Source: CALGLS01 sp047626155
GTDB lineage: Bacteria; Bacteroidota; Bacteroidia; Chitinophagales; Saprospiraceae
Assembly (NCBI GenBank): GCA_047626155.1
Contig: JBLHRR010000017.1
Location: 1-61,282 of the forward strand
Reading direction: 5' to 3'
DNA: 61,282 nt
The position numbers were made by a program, and so were the translations under genes. Under the pieces are notes generated by a model. That model was given only the letters and a program-made list of their open reading frames with translations. It searched no databases and was not told where the DNA came from. Positions 8,403-17,618 of this stretch are shown piece after piece; the stretch's first letter is position 1; every line of letters begins with the position of its first letter.

Positions 8403-9467
8403 TTAATCCTCTTCTCCAGCCTTTAATTTCTCTGTATTTTCATGCAAACATAAGGCATCGACAATTTCCCCAACAGCTCCAGCCAAAACCTTATCTAACT
8501 TATTTAAGCTCAATCCAATACGGTGATCGGTCACCCGGTTTTGTGGGAAATTATAGGTTCGTATTTTATCAGATCGATCACCAGACCCAACAAGACTTTT
8601 TCGAGCGGAAGACACCTTAGAATCGTGTGCTTCTTTTTGTGCATCATAGATTTTGGTATACAATCGTTGCAAAGCAATGTCTCTATTTTTTATCTGCGAA
8701 CGGCCGTCTGTACTTTCTGAAACAATACCAGTTGGAAGGTGGGTAAAACGTACACCAGATTCCGTTTTGTTTACGTGCTGTCCCCCTGCACCACTGGCGC
8801 GAAAGGTATCTGTTTTCAAGTCTGCTTTATTGATATTTACATCTTCTAAAACCAATTTAGGCATCACCACTACCGTAACGGCAGAAGTGTGCAAACGTCC
8901 TTTGGATTCTGTCTTGGGAACCCGTTGTACCCGATGAGCACCAGATTCAAATTTCAGTTTTCCAAAGACCTCCGTCCCCGTCACTTCCAACACCAATTTA
9001 CTGTATCCTCCGACAGTACCTTCATTGATAGTTATCGCTTCGGTCTTCCAACCTTGGTCATCAAAATATCTAGAGTACATTTTATAAAGATCTCCGGCAA
9101 AAAGACAAGCTTCATCTCCTCCTGCTCCTGCTCGAATTTCAAAAACCACATCGCGCTCATCCTCTGGATCTTTAGGAACAAGTAACATTTTTATCTTTTC
9201 CTCCATCACCTCTACCTGTGGCTTCAGCTCATCCAATTCCATCTGCGCCATTTCTTTCATCTCCGGATCAGCTAACATCTCCTTTGCGGTGTCGATGTTA
9301 CCAGCCAACAATAGAAATTCTGTTCTGACGGCGATAATCTCCTCCAGACCTTTGTATTCCTTATTGACTTTAGTAAAACGAACCTGATCCGAAAAAATCT
9401 CGGGATCACCCAGTTGTTCTTCCAGGTAAATGTATCGTTCGTGTATGGCGTTTAATTTGTCGAGCAT
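8403..9467 (-). CDS. prfA: Peptide chain release factor 1
   Basis: Class I release factor reading UAA and UAG. 354 aa, the standard length. The stop-codon-recognition tripeptide reads PKT (residues 184-186, RVPKTES), the P-x-T form of RF1 rather than the SPF of RF2. The peptidyl-hydrolysis motif GGQ is at 228-230 (SGAGGQHVNKTESGVR). A methyltransferase PrmC usually modifies the Gln, but its gene is not next door. A TACCTTTA promoter-like element lies at 9487-9494 upstream. Confidence 0.97.
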   Translation of the reverse strand: MLDKLNAIHERYIYLEEQLGDPEIFSDQVRFTKVNKEYKGLEEIIAVRTEFLLLAGNIDTAKEMLADPEMKEMAQMELDELKPQVEVMEEKIKMLLVPKDPEDERDVVFEIRAGAGGDEACLFAGDLYKMYSRYFDDQGWKTEAITINEGTVGGYSKLVLEVTGTEVFGKLKFESGAHRVQRVPKTESKGRLHTSAVTVVVMPKLVLEDVNINKADLKTDTFRASGAGGQHVNKTESGVRFTHLPTGIVSESTDGRSQIKNRDIALQRLYTKIYDAQKEAHDSKVSSARKSLVGSGDRSDKIRTYNFPQNRVTDHRIGLSLNKLDKVLAGAVGEIVDALCLHENTEKLKAGEED

Positions 9468-9486
9468 TTCTTTTTATTTGAGGGCG

Positions 9487-9494
9487 TAAAGGTA
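9487..9494 (-). promoter_or_regulatory. -7-like element upstream of prfA
   Basis: On the minus strand this reads TACCTTTA, seven of eight matches to TAnnTTTG, 20 bases before the prfA ATG. The same octamer precedes the E1 dehydrogenase gene at 34210-34217. Confidence 0.45.
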
Positions 9495-9636
9495 ACTTAA
9501 TGAAGATGGAATTTAAAACTATTGGCTATTAACTCTTAACCAATTAATAATCAATGACCTATCGTTAAGATCGCTCAAACGAGCGTTCATTAAGAAACAC
9601 CAAATAAAAAGGGATAATATCGTCTTGGCCTATGAC

Positions 9637-9930
9637 TCAGGAAGGAGTCGAAGTACGTATTTTGTCTTTAATAGACTGTATCAGGGAAGGGGAGACTTTT
9701 CGTCGTTCAACTTTACTTTTTATAAAATCTCTAAAGGATTTTTCTTTACTCAGTACCTCGCGATACATAGGGTTCATCTTAAGTTCTCTCAATAATTCAC
9801 GTTCAGCTTCTTTACTGAGTTCGTTATCTAGGTACATATTGACTCTATCTACAAGTGCTTGATGATTTTTTGGATTACCCATTGTCTGAAATTTTAGAGT
9901 GAGGCTGTTCAACAGCTGTTTATTTTGCAT
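9637..9930 (-). CDS. Small anti-sigma factor-like protein
   Basis: 97 aa, soluble, with no Cys and no membrane segment. The body (VDRVNMYLDNELSKEAEREL, then LRELKMNPMYREVLSKEKSFRDFI) has the all-helical look of the short N-terminal anti-sigma modules that in Bacteroidota follow an ECF sigma factor. It lies 155 bases downstream of the sigma gene at 10086, beyond a terminator at 10038-10074. It could therefore be transcribed by read-through or independently. MGNPKNHQ (residue 17) is an alternative start. The function is inferred from position and character. Confidence 0.65.
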   Translation of the reverse strand: MQNKQLLNSLTLKFQTMGNPKNHQALVDRVNMYLDNELSKEAERELLRELKMNPMYREVLSKEKSFRDFIKSKVERRKVSPSLIQSIKDKIRTSTPS

Positions 9931-10037
9931 GATTGATTGAGCCTCGAAGTGAATAAATTTTTAAAATCCTTGTTTTAAATTAGTGTTTCTAGGTAGTGTT
10001 TCGATTTTGAATATCTTATTTCTCTATCTCTATAAAA

Positions 10038-10074
10038 ATGAGCCAACTCTTCCATGCAGGATAAGTTGGCTCAT
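10038..10074 (-). terminator. Terminator after ECF sigma gene
   Basis: ATGAGCCAACT at 10038-10048 and AGTTGGCTCAT at 10064-10074 form a perfect 11-bp stem. On the minus strand it is followed by a T-rich run (TTTTTAT). It separates the sigma gene from the downstream anti-sigma-like gene. Confidence 0.85.
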
Positions 10075-10085
10075 AAGTAAAGTCA

Positions 10086-10667
10086 TTATTTTCTTTTGTC
10101 GGTGTAGCCGTTAGCTTCCGCGTAAGATCGTAATTGTCCCTTCAATAAATTTCTTCCTCTGTGCAATCTAGATCGTACAGTACCGATCGGAATATCTACG
10201 ATTTTTGAAATTTCCTCGTAAGAGAAATCTTCTATATCGCATAAAAAGATCACCACACGGAAATCGACAGGAAGAGAGTTGACGGCCATCGTTATTTCGT
10301 CGCCCATCATGTTCTGGTACAATTCCTCCCGCAAATCTACATAACCGCTGAGGTTTGTTCCTTCCTCTTGGTTCTGGTAGTTTACGATGTCTTCAAAATC
10401 CACTCTGTTCGGTTGGCGGCTACGCTTACGATAGTGGTTGATGAAGGCATTTTTCAAAATCTTGAAAAGCCAGGCCTTTGCGTTAGTACCTTGGTGGTAG
10501 CTCGCAATTGCTCGGTAAGCCTTCATGTAGGTTTCCTGTACTAAATCATTAGCATCTGCATCGTTGTATGCCAGATTGTATGCGAATGTATACAGGGCAT
10601 CCGCATGGGGATAAAACTCCTCGTCGAAGATTTTATCGTAATGATCCTGATTCGTCTTGTCTGTCAT
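10086..10667 (-). CDS. ECF RNA polymerase sigma-70 factor (RpoE-like)
   Basis: From the start chosen here the protein is 193 aa and begins MTDKTNQDHYDKIFDEEFYP. Region 2 is clear (LYTFAYNLAYNDADANDLVQ, then ETYMKAYRAI, and AWLFKILKNAFINHYRKRSR). Region 4 is clear too (LPVDFRVVIFLCDIEDFSYE, then EISKIVDIPIGTVRSRLHRG). A longer frame back to 10790 exists, but its extra 41 residues are not sigma-like. A TACTTTTA promoter-like octamer (minus strand, 10676-10683) sits just before this ATG. The type is a widely conserved Bacteroidota ECF factor, often followed by a small anti-sigma gene as here. Confidence 0.93.
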   Translation of the reverse strand: MTDKTNQDHYDKIFDEEFYPHADALYTFAYNLAYNDADANDLVQETYMKAYRAIASYHQGTNAKAWLFKILKNAFINHYRKRSRQPNRVDFEDIVNYQNQEEGTNLSGYVDLREELYQNMMGDEITMAVNSLPVDFRVVIFLCDIEDFSYEEISKIVDIPIGTVRSRLHRGRNLLKGQLRSYAEANGYTDKRK

Positions 10668-10880
10668 AAGTAACATAAAAGTAGGATTTTCCCTGTTAAA
10701 AAATAGTATCGCTTTTAATTGATGCAATAACATTTGAACAAACCTGTAGGAGACGAAAAAAGTTTCCGAAAGGTGAAATAAATTTAACATCCTTAGCCAG
10801 CAAGCTATAATAAATTGACAATCAGACTTTTAAAGTCGGATTTTTTTTATGCTTTTTGACTATTAAAATCAACAATGTGT

Positions 10881-10908
10881 TAATTGGCTGCTTAACAGGA
10901 GCCAATTA
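10881..10908. promoter_or_regulatory. Inverted repeat, possible operator
   Basis: TAATTGGCT (10881-10889) and AGCCAATTA (10900-10908) form a perfect 9-bp inverted repeat with a 10-base spacer, 45 bases before the lipoprotein gene at 10954. No T-run follows, so an operator or 5' leader hairpin is more likely than a terminator. Confidence 0.4.
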
Positions 10909-10953
10909 GTAAAGGTTTCTTATTTTTAAGCCTTTGATTAAAGTCAACTAAGT

Positions 10954-12141
10954 ATGACACAAAAAAGAGTTATGAAAAAAATTCCCAATAAATTCTATCT
11001 ACTACCAATTCTATCCCTATTTATTCTTCTTGCAGCTTGTGGTGATAAGGACTGCGAAATCGTTCAAGCTGACTGGAACCCCGTCTTTTTATATCATGAC
11101 GGAATGGCGCCAGAAGGTATACGACTAGAAGCAGTAACTCAGAGTGCAGACAGTTATCTCTGGACAGTAGACGGAGCGACCTCTACAAAAATTAGGGATA
11201 CTTTCACCTTTTCCAACAGCGGTGAATTTGAGATAAGCCTGGCAACTAAAGAAGGTAAAAACAACTGCTTACAAGGCGGTTCTATTACGATTAGAGATTA
11301 TCCGTTTATTAATTCTGACCGGGCACTTTCTTTCTTTGAATCCGATGGTACAAATGTTCGTCTGATTACAAAGGTCATAGACAACCCGAAAGCAGCAAAT
11401 TATGTCGCCATTCCTTATTCGGCCGGTTTGCCCGAGAATGGTGGTGGAATGGATTATGACAATGAGCAAAAAAAATTATTCGCAACTCCTTCAACAGTCC
11501 TTACTAGTTGTTATCCTAATAATGCAGATCCGCAATTTCCCATTCCGGAAGACAACTCAGGTAATCGTATTTTCTTTGATACCGCACTCGATCCAGGAGA
11601 CGACCTAGCTTACGTTTCTGGTATTGAAGAGGGCGCTATGTTTATTCGTTCTACAGCCGCTTATAATGGTACAGGTGCAACTCAGGACATTTACACTGAA
11701 GCAGATGCTCCTGATTTTGTCTATCTAACCACTGATCGTGTAAATAATGTTGTATACTGGACTAAAATATCGAGTGATACCATTTACCAAATAGAAAAAG
11801 ACAGTACCAGTAAAGTTTTCCTTACGGGGGGGCCTTTTTACGATCTTGATTTTGACAACAATAAAGGTTTGCTCTTTTTCGCACAAGATCAAGATTCCAG
11901 CTTTGGAATCCGGAGCATCGATCCAGAGACGGGACAAATCAGGTCAGACGCACAATCCATCAATGGTGAAATATCTTTCATCTATATAGATGAAGAGGAG
12001 CAGGAAATTTTCTGGGCAAACGATGATAAAAAAGAAATTTGGAAAAAACGGATTTCCTTCCAAATGAGCAGTGCGGAGAAAATAGTAGAGGAGGTAGGCC
12101 GAATTAGAGGAATGGCTGTTGGGAATTTTATGATAAATTGA
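10954..12141 (+). CDS. Lipoprotein with PKD-like and beta-propeller domains
   Basis: 395 aa. The lipoprotein signal ends in LFILLAACGDKDC. A better signal start may be the second Met (MKKIPNK) at 10972. A PKD-like fold follows (about 45-112: SYLWTVDGATSTKIRDTFTF). From about residue 120 come repeated blades of the YWTD/NHL propeller kind (VVYWTKISSDTIYQIEKD, LLFFAQDQDSSFGIRSIDP, EIFWANDDKKEIWKKRI). It is likely exposed on the outer membrane for ligand or matrix binding. The exact family is unknown. It is monocistronic. Confidence 0.75.
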   Translation: MTQKRVMKKIPNKFYLLPILSLFILLAACGDKDCEIVQADWNPVFLYHDGMAPEGIRLEAVTQSADSYLWTVDGATSTKIRDTFTFSNSGEFEISLATKEGKNNCLQGGSITIRDYPFINSDRALSFFESDGTNVRLITKVIDNPKAANYVAIPYSAGLPENGGGMDYDNEQKKLFATPSTVLTSCYPNNADPQFPIPEDNSGNRIFFDTALDPGDDLAYVSGIEEGAMFIRSTAAYNGTGATQDIYTEADAPDFVYLTTDRVNNVVYWTKISSDTIYQIEKDSTSKVFLTGGPFYDLDFDNNKGLLFFAQDQDSSFGIRSIDPETGQIRSDAQSINGEISFIYIDEEEQEIFWANDDKKEIWKKRISFQMSSAEKIVEEVGRIRGMAVGNFMIN

Positions 12142-12202
12142 TAAAATGTCATATTTTTTTTCATCCTCCAGTGATTTTTTATACAACTTTTAGAAAAAGG
12201 TT

Positions 12203-12210
12203 TATATTTG
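12203..12210 (+). promoter_or_regulatory. -7 element of the tRNA gene
   Basis: TATATTTG, an exact TAnnTTTG match followed by C, 51 bases before the tRNA. It is the only consensus promoter in the spacer after the lipoprotein gene. Confidence 0.6.
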
Positions 12211-12261
12211 CAGTCGTTTTGGCAGAAAGGCTAGTTAAATAGTGAAAATGCTAGAAAAAAT

Positions 12262-12335
12262 GGCGAGGTAGCTCAGCTGGTTAGAGCGCAGCATTCATAA
12301 TGCTGAGGTCGAGAGTTCAAGTCTCTCTCTCGCTA
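12262..12335 (+). tRNA. tRNA-Met (CAT anticodon)
   Basis: A 74-base cloverleaf. The acceptor stem GGCGAGG pairs with TCTCGCT. The D arm is GCTC/GAGC, the anticodon arm CAGCA-TTCATAA-TGCTG with anticodon CAT, and the T arm GAGAG-TTCAAGT-CTCTC. The discriminator base is A. The 3' CCA is not encoded. The non-initiator acceptor pairs indicate elongator Met, though a lysidine-modified tRNA-Ile2 has the same encoded anticodon and is not fully excluded. A consensus promoter lies upstream and a terminator directly downstream. Confidence 0.95.
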
Positions 12336-12339
12336 CTAG

Positions 12340-12374
12340 AAAAGCTCTTGATCTTTTGATCAGGGGCTTTTTTT
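12340..12374 (+). terminator. tRNA terminator
   Basis: AAAAGCTCTTGATC at 12340-12353 folds with GATCAGGGGCTTT, followed by a T-run. It starts five bases after the tRNA ends. Confidence 0.85.
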
Positions 12375-12524
12375 ATACCTCTTAGTTTCTATACAATTAT
12401 TCAAAATAATAAGTGAGCTTTCGCAGCCTATCTCAACAAGCTCAATAGCAAGCCTTTTCAACTATCCTTCTGCTTAATCTTTTCTTTCCACCCTCTTAAA
12501 AATTGGAATAAGCCATTAGTTAGT

Positions 12525-12645
12525 ATTACACAAAAAATAATTTCCCGATTTTTTTCGTGAAAACAATTATATAAACCACTCTCCCTGTGGTCGTTTTGAT
12601 TTACATAATTGTTTCCAAATCGGGATTTAATTTTCCGTTGTTACT
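12525..12645. repeat. Dispersed repeat R1 with nested inverted repeats
   Basis: The outer ends match the element at 50433-50491: ATTACAC, AAAAATAATTTCCCGATTT on the left and TTAATTTT, CGTTGTTACT on the right. This copy carries a longer interior that folds back in three nested pairs: TCCCGATTT (12543-12551) with AAATCGGGA (12617-12625), AAACAATTAT (12561-12570) with ATAATTGTTT (12605-12614), and CCAC with GTGG. There is no coding capacity. It resembles a MITE or REP-like fold-back element. The rest of the spacer up to 13009 (about 630 bases from the tRNA terminator) holds nothing else I can name. Confidence 0.65.
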
Positions 12646-13009
12646 TGCAAGTTTCTACCCAGAGAAATTTCTCTGTTTTTATGTGACAGCTTTCCCATTA
12701 CATTATCACTAAAAATAGATTGTTATATATATAACTTATAAAAAAAACTATACTTGTTTGTGACAGCAGTTTGGTTCGTACTCCGTATTTCTACTCTCTC
12801 ATCAAAGCCTTTGGCATTCTTTTCGTCTTTTGTGACATAGAGAAAATTATATAAAGTTATTTCGTAACAGATAACATTTATAGCTATTCAGGTTTAAACG
12901 AATAATAATCTACCCTCGATAACAATAATTCTTCAATTATAGAATTATTCCTTCTGCTCTATTTTCTATAGAGTGGCGTAGGTGGTTTATTTTTTCAAAA
13001 AATGTATTA

Positions 13010-15994
13010 ATGAGAAAAAATATAACAATACCAACCACCTTTGTCTATGCCCTTTTATGCACATTCTTCACTACCAATTTATTTGCCGAAGGCTCTAAAG
13101 AGCTGTTGCCAAATGCGGGAGACGAACTCGCATTGTATTGCAACAGTAATCTTTATTATGACTTCGCATCCTACGAAAGCCACCTTTCGGGTAAGGAGAC
13201 GCAACGACTAAACATCCATATTTCAGACCCAGACAATGAGCAAGTTTTTATCGGACTCTCTCAGCCACATACGCAAGGACATTACCCATTACCTTCACTT
13301 ACTTCAGGATATTTCCGAATCAGAGATGCCAACGGAGCTATCGTACATGGGCCGATATTAGTAGATGGTACTAGCGCCAATATTACCAGCAGAGCTGAGG
13401 GAATTGCCGGACCAGAGCAGGTAGTTGGAGCAAGCGGTTATGATGCGGCTGGCGATTACACATTTAACCCTGACGGTTTGGCTGCAGGAGATTATTATAT
13501 TGAATTTAATTTAGATGCAAGTACTTATAATACTTCTCATCTATTGTTTCAATATTTTGACATCACCGTAGCGACAGAGGCTAATGTTGCCATCAACGGA
13601 CGAGTCTTTTCTCAAAACTGGACTTTATTTGCGCCTACTATTGACAACAATTACAACGGGACTTACGGTGTCTATGACCGCCCGGTAAATGGTAGTTTCC
13701 ACGTACTATCGAATGAAAACTTTGTGAGCAAAATAGATTTTAATGAATCTAATTTTCAACCTGCTGCCTTCAATATTGCCGTCAATTCCTGGGGGACTAA
13801 AAACACTGGCGATAATTATTCAGACCGACAGTCTTTGGAAAGCCAAAAAAGCACCATCCCTGAATTAAAAATCTTTCTAAATGATCCTGATCCAATTGTC
13901 TATCCTTCTGGAACTTATGGCGAAATGTTGACGGATGCAGATTATCCTGCTATTATTGGTTGCCCCGCAACTGGTTACTCTGTTCGGATAGCGGCAACTT
14001 CCAGCGGACTTGTAGAATTATTGTTGGATTTTAACCAAGTATCGGGTGCTGGAATCTATGATCTGGCTACAGAAGATGTATTGTTATTCTTCGATCTAGT
14101 CCCAAGAGCTGGGGAGACAGCTCCTTATATTCGCGATATTTCTTGGGATGGGAAAGACGGACTTGGGGCTGTGGCCAATACAACTATTCCAATTGGGACA
14201 GAGGTCTCTTTTGCTCAGGGTAGTTACCATATCCCAGTCTATGATGTAGAATTTAATCTGGATGGCTTTAGGTCCAGTATTACTCGACCTAGCCCACCCC
14301 CTTCAAATGTCCTGAGGTTTTACCATGACGATGTGAACATTGCCACTGGAACCACTGATATAGAAGCAGGATGTGACCCTAATACGGTTCCTGCCACACC
14401 TTGTCATACCTGGGCCGATTCTACCTATGGTGATATCAACACCATCAATACCTACTGGTATGCAAAACAAGAAATAGAAATATCCAACATCACAGTTACC
14501 ACTCCTGATTGTGGTTGTGCCGTTTCTGGAATCAACGGAATCAACATTAGCGGAATGACTTATAATGATTCAGACGCCAATGCTTTGAAGGGGGGTTCGG
14601 AAAGCGGAAGCTCATTAGCGATGATAGATGCTAAACTTTACGAAGATGTCAATAACGATGGTTTGATTGACGGAGGAGATACTGAAATAGAAACCGTTCA
14701 GACAGATGCTAACGGGGATTATGATTTTTTAGTTACACTTAGCAGTACTACTGGAATGGAAGATAAATTGGTCGATCAGGATATAGATGATGCGGAGGAA
14801 TATACTGATCCGCTATGGGCTGGCTTTACATTTGAGAATGGCGCTACTATTAGTCTTGGGAATAGCCCTGATTTCTTCTCTGATACCGAGGTCGGACTGC
14901 GATTCAATAATATTAATCTCCCTCAGAGAGCAACTATTACAAAGGCAGAAATAGAGTTCACCGCATCTGGTACTTCCGCATCAGGAGCACCTACTTACAA
15001 TATCAGTGTAGAAGACAATACGGATCCTGATGCTTTTTCTAGTTCGAATAATGACATTACCTCCCGACCAAGACTAGGGTCGCCGATTCCATGGGCTCCA
15101 ACAACTTGGATGGACGGAATGAAATATAAAACATCAGATATTACAACCGCTGTTCAGGCTCTAGTAAGTAAAGCTGGCTGGGTACAGAACAACAGCATGG
15201 TTTTTATAATCAGCGGTTCTACAGATGCCAGAAAAGCACATTCCTTTGACGGCGTTCCTGCGAATGCACCAAAGCTTATTATTGAATTTGATGATTATGG
15301 CCTACCAAAGCAATACTTGGTCGAATTAGATCCGGCTACTTTCCCTGGTGGAAAATCATTATCTACTGATAATATAGAACAAGTTAATGTTTCAACATTA
15401 AATCACAATGGTTGTGATAACTACTTTGGGTTTGTACCACCTTTACCTGTAGAACTAAGTCATTTTAGTGCAATAGAAGATAATTGTAATGTTATTGTTA
15501 AATGGACGGCGGCTATAGAAGATAATTTAAGTCACTACGAGCTGGAGTACAGTGAGAATCAAAGTGAATTTACAACAAAAGCTACGTTCGAGTCAGGGCT
15601 TACGAGCGATCAAAACAGCTACCGATACACAGATGAATCAGCAGGTAAAATGAATTACTATCGATTGGAAATGGTTGACCTTGATGGCTCAATCGAATAC
15701 TCCAAGGTACTTGCTGTAAGCTTGGATTGTAAAAACAAAAATGGTTTAAGTATATACCCAAATCCCGTTAGAAGTGGATCTCCGTTGCAAGTTCGTTTAC
15801 AAACTGAAGACAGAGAGGCGACCTTAATGATTACCAATGTCTTTGGAAAAGTAGTTCGAAAGTTAACGTTAAGTACGGAGATGGGATTGAATTTGATAAA
15901 ACTGGATGTTTCTGATTTGCCAAACGGTGCTTACTTTATTTTGAATAAAAACGTAGCAGAATTGAGTCCGGTGAAATTTGTAAAAGAAAATTAA
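13010..15994 (+). CDS. Secreted multidomain protein with T9SS sorting domain
   Basis: 994 aa. The signal peptide is residues 1-26 (TFFTTNLFAEG). The N-terminal 500 residues are beta-rich, with no family I can name. A Cys-containing SdrD-like/prealbumin-like module lies at about 500-575 (NISGMTYNDSDANALKGG, LYEDVNNDGLIDGGD). A DNRLRE/CBM96-like beta-sandwich lies at about 590-765 (GLRFNNINLPQRATITKAEI, APKLIIEFDDY). A fibronectin-like segment follows (VELSHFSAIEDNCNVIVKWT), and the last 80 residues are a type A T9SS C-terminal domain (IYPNPVRSGSPLQVRL, LDVSDLPNGAYFI). It is probably exported by the type IX system and attached at the surface. The role is unknown, adhesive or structural by inference. 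Confidence 0.85.
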   Translation: MRKNITIPTTFVYALLCTFFTTNLFAEGSKELLPNAGDELALYCNSNLYYDFASYESHLSGKETQRLNIHISDPDNEQVFIGLSQPHTQGHYPLPSLTSGYFRIRDANGAIVHGPILVDGTSANITSRAEGIAGPEQVVGASGYDAAGDYTFNPDGLAAGDYYIEFNLDASTYNTSHLLFQYFDITVATEANVAINGRVFSQNWTLFAPTIDNNYNGTYGVYDRPVNGSFHVLSNENFVSKIDFNESNFQPAAFNIAVNSWGTKNTGDNYSDRQSLESQKSTIPELKIFLNDPDPIVYPSGTYGEMLTDADYPAIIGCPATGYSVRIAATSSGLVELLLDFNQVSGAGIYDLATEDVLLFFDLVPRAGETAPYIRDISWDGKDGLGAVANTTIPIGTEVSFAQGSYHIPVYDVEFNLDGFRSSITRPSPPPSNVLRFYHDDVNIATGTTDIEAGCDPNTVPATPCHTWADSTYGDINTINTYWYAKQEIEISNITVTTPDCGCAVSGINGINISGMTYNDSDANALKGGSESGSSLAMIDAKLYEDVNNDGLIDGGDTEIETVQTDANGDYDFLVTLSSTTGMEDKLVDQDIDDAEEYTDPLWAGFTFENGATISLGNSPDFFSDTEVGLRFNNINLPQRATITKAEIEFTASGTSASGAPTYNISVEDNTDPDAFSSSNNDITSRPRLGSPIPWAPTTWMDGMKYKTSDITTAVQALVSKAGWVQNNSMVFIISGSTDARKAHSFDGVPANAPKLIIEFDDYGLPKQYLVELDPATFPGGKSLSTDNIEQVNVSTLNHNGCDNYFGFVPPLPVELSHFSAIEDNCNVIVKWTAAIEDNLSHYELEYSENQSEFTTKATFESGLTSDQNSYRYTDESAGKMNYYRLEMVDLDGSIEYSKVLAVSLDCKNKNGLSIYPNPVRSGSPLQVRLQTEDREATLMITNVFGKVVRKLTLSTEMGLNLIKLDVSDLPNGAYFILNKNVAELSPVKFVKEN

Positions 15995-16060
15995 ATGAAA
16001 TAAAGAGGCTCTGTATTAATAGCAACCCTCTTGGATAAAGATATAATTGAAAGATTTGAT

Positions 16061-16092
16061 TGCCGGCTTGTGAAAACAAGACGGCATTTTTT
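16061..16092 (+). terminator. Terminator overlapping the next promoter
   Basis: TGCCGGCTTGT pairs with ACAAGACGGCA around a GAAA-type loop, followed by a T-run. It ends the T9SS protein transcript. The TTG at 16068-16070 inside its stem and the -7 element at 16092-16099 belong to the promoter of the next gene. Confidence 0.85.
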
Positions 16093-16099
16093 ATATTTG
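16092..16099 (+). promoter_or_regulatory. Promoter of the CYTH gene
   Basis: TATATTTG matches TAnnTTTG exactly. A TTG at 16068-16070 lies 21 bases upstream, the spacing expected for the Bacteroidota -33 element. The ATG is 38 bases downstream. Confidence 0.6.
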
Positions 16100-16137
16100 G
16101 TTTTAATATTAGGGGTTATTCCTAAACACAAATACAA

Positions 16138-16656
16138 ATGCCTAAACTCACCGAAATAAAAGCCCATTGCTCCAATCCTCAACAGATTGCTTCCATACTT
16201 GAAGAAGCTGGCGCTACCTTCAAGGGCATTGACCATCAGATTGACACTTATTTTATGACGGAGCGGGGGCGACTGAAACTCAGAGAAGGAAATATAGAAA
16301 ATACCTTAATTCATTATATTCGCCCAAATCAGGCGGGACCGAAGAACTCTAAAGTCACTTTGTACAAACCTCAGAATGCAGCCGCGCTAAAAGCGGTGCT
16401 CTTAGAGGCCTATGATCTCAAAGTAGTCGTGGATAAAAAACGAGGCATTTACTTTATTGACAATGTAAAGTTTCACATTGATGAAGTAAAAGGCCTGGGG
16501 AGTTTTGTGGAAATAGAGGCCATTGATGATGCAGAAACAATGGAGGAGGCTGTCTTATTAAAACAGTGCAAACACTATATAAACTTACTTGGTATTCAGG
16601 CAAAAGACTTATTAGAAGTTAGCTATAGTGATATGTTGCTGGAGAAAGGGAAGTGA
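16138..16656 (+). CDS. CYTH-domain protein (class IV adenylate cyclase / triphosphatase family)
   Basis: 172 aa covering one complete CYTH domain. It starts MPKLTEIKAHC, a slight variant of the family's ExExK opening (here E6, K8). Acidic and basic tunnel residues follow (DTYFMTERGRLKLREGN, YIRPNQAGPKNSKVTLY, GIYFIDNVKFHIDEVKGLGS, FVEIEAID). Family members hydrolyse or cyclise triphosphate substrates (ATP to cAMP, thiamine triphosphate, inorganic triphosphate) with Mg or Mn in the cytosol. The substrate cannot be told from sequence here. Strong family match, activity uncertain. Confidence 0.88.
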   Translation: MPKLTEIKAHCSNPQQIASILEEAGATFKGIDHQIDTYFMTERGRLKLREGNIENTLIHYIRPNQAGPKNSKVTLYKPQNAAALKAVLLEAYDLKVVVDKKRGIYFIDNVKFHIDEVKGLGSFVEIEAIDDAETMEEAVLLKQCKHYINLLGIQAKDLLEVSYSDMLLEKGK

Positions 16657-16694
16657 TTCTAGTATTCCTAGCGCGCGCTACAAAACCAGCACTT

Positions 16695-17618
16695 CTATTC
16701 TTTTTTAAAAATAATATTATCGGAGTCAGTTTTACTTTTTCGGAGATCGGCGGCGATGTCTTTTGTTAGTTGTAACATTCCTTTTACATCTATAAAATAG
16801 GCTTGATACCCCAGATTGAAAAGTTGCCGTGCTGCCTGAGCATGCGCACTATTTGTTCGTTCATCGGACAGGTATTCCAACGCAACAACTGGTCGCTGTT
16901 CCCTAAGCGTTTCCCCCAAGCCTTTTATGACTTTGGCTTCTGCGCCTTCTACATCTATTTTTATAAAGTCAGGAATCGCTTTACAATTTGCCAATAAGCT
17001 ATCTGCTCGTGTTCCGTTTACTGTGATCTTTTGAGGAGGGTTTTCCTTCACCCAATCACTTCCTTCAAATTGTTCTGGATCGATGGTATTGTATTCTGAG
17101 TAGAGTACAGGGAATTCATAAAAGGACAATTTCGTGTCTTCATCCGTAGCAGCGAGGTGAAAGAGTTGGACATTCTTACTTCCGTGAATGTTTTGTTGGC
17201 AAACTCCGTGAACAGCTTTGGACGCTTCAATTCCAATCACCTTTCCGCTCTCCCCTACTAAATTTGCGGCAAGCAATGAATAGAATCCAAAATGCGTCCC
17301 GATGTCCAATACCGTATTTCCCGCTTTTAGATTATTCAACATCCAACGGGTCAGCCGAATTTCAGAATCGTGGGTCTTTGCGCCAAGCAGATAAATATCC
17401 ATACCCGCAGGAAGAAGCACATTCATTTCTTTTCCAAAAAAGGTATTCGCCTTAACCAACTTCCCTTTCTTTGTTTTAGGATAAACCGCTCTAAAGAAAT
17501 ACTGCCCAGTCAAATACCGCTGTGGCGCATGAAGCAGTCGTCGCCACTTAGGCGCCTGGGCTAAGGCTGCAATCTTGTCCAGACTATTCTTCAATTCTTG
17601 CTGTTTCATTTGCTGCAT
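16695..17618 (-). CDS. FkbM family methyltransferase
   Basis: 307 aa. The SAM-binding motif I is GNTVLDIGTHFGFYSLLAAN (about 95-114), with the acidic motif VIGIEASKAVH. The FkbM signature is IPDFIKIDVEGAEAKVIKGL (about 220-239). The family O-methylates sugars or polyketides. It is the last gene of the polysaccharide operon, overlapping the upstream O-antigen ligase gene by 35 bases. The likely substrate is therefore a sugar in the exported glycan (inference). Confidence 0.9.
   Translation of the reverse strand: MQQMKQQELKNSLDKIAALAQAPKWRRLLHAPQRYLTGQYFFRAVYPKTKKGKLVKANTFFGKEMNVLLPAGMDIYLLGAKTHDSEIRLTRWMLNNLKAGNTVLDIGTHFGFYSLLAANLVGESGKVIGIEASKAVHGVCQQNIHGSKNVQLFHLAATDEDTKLSFYEFPVLYSEYNTIDPEQFEGSDWVKENPPQKITVNGTRADSLLANCKAIPDFIKIDVEGAEAKVIKGLGETLREQRPVVALEYLSDERTNSAHAQAARQLFNLGYQAYFIDVKGMLQLTKDIAADLRKSKTDSDNIIFKKE

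Noticed and set aside
10826..10852. CAGACTTTTAAAGTCGGATTTTTT-like hairpin as a terminator
   Set aside because: It is T-tailed on the plus strand, but no plus-strand gene ends nearby; the nearest is more than 2 kb upstream. Left unannotated.
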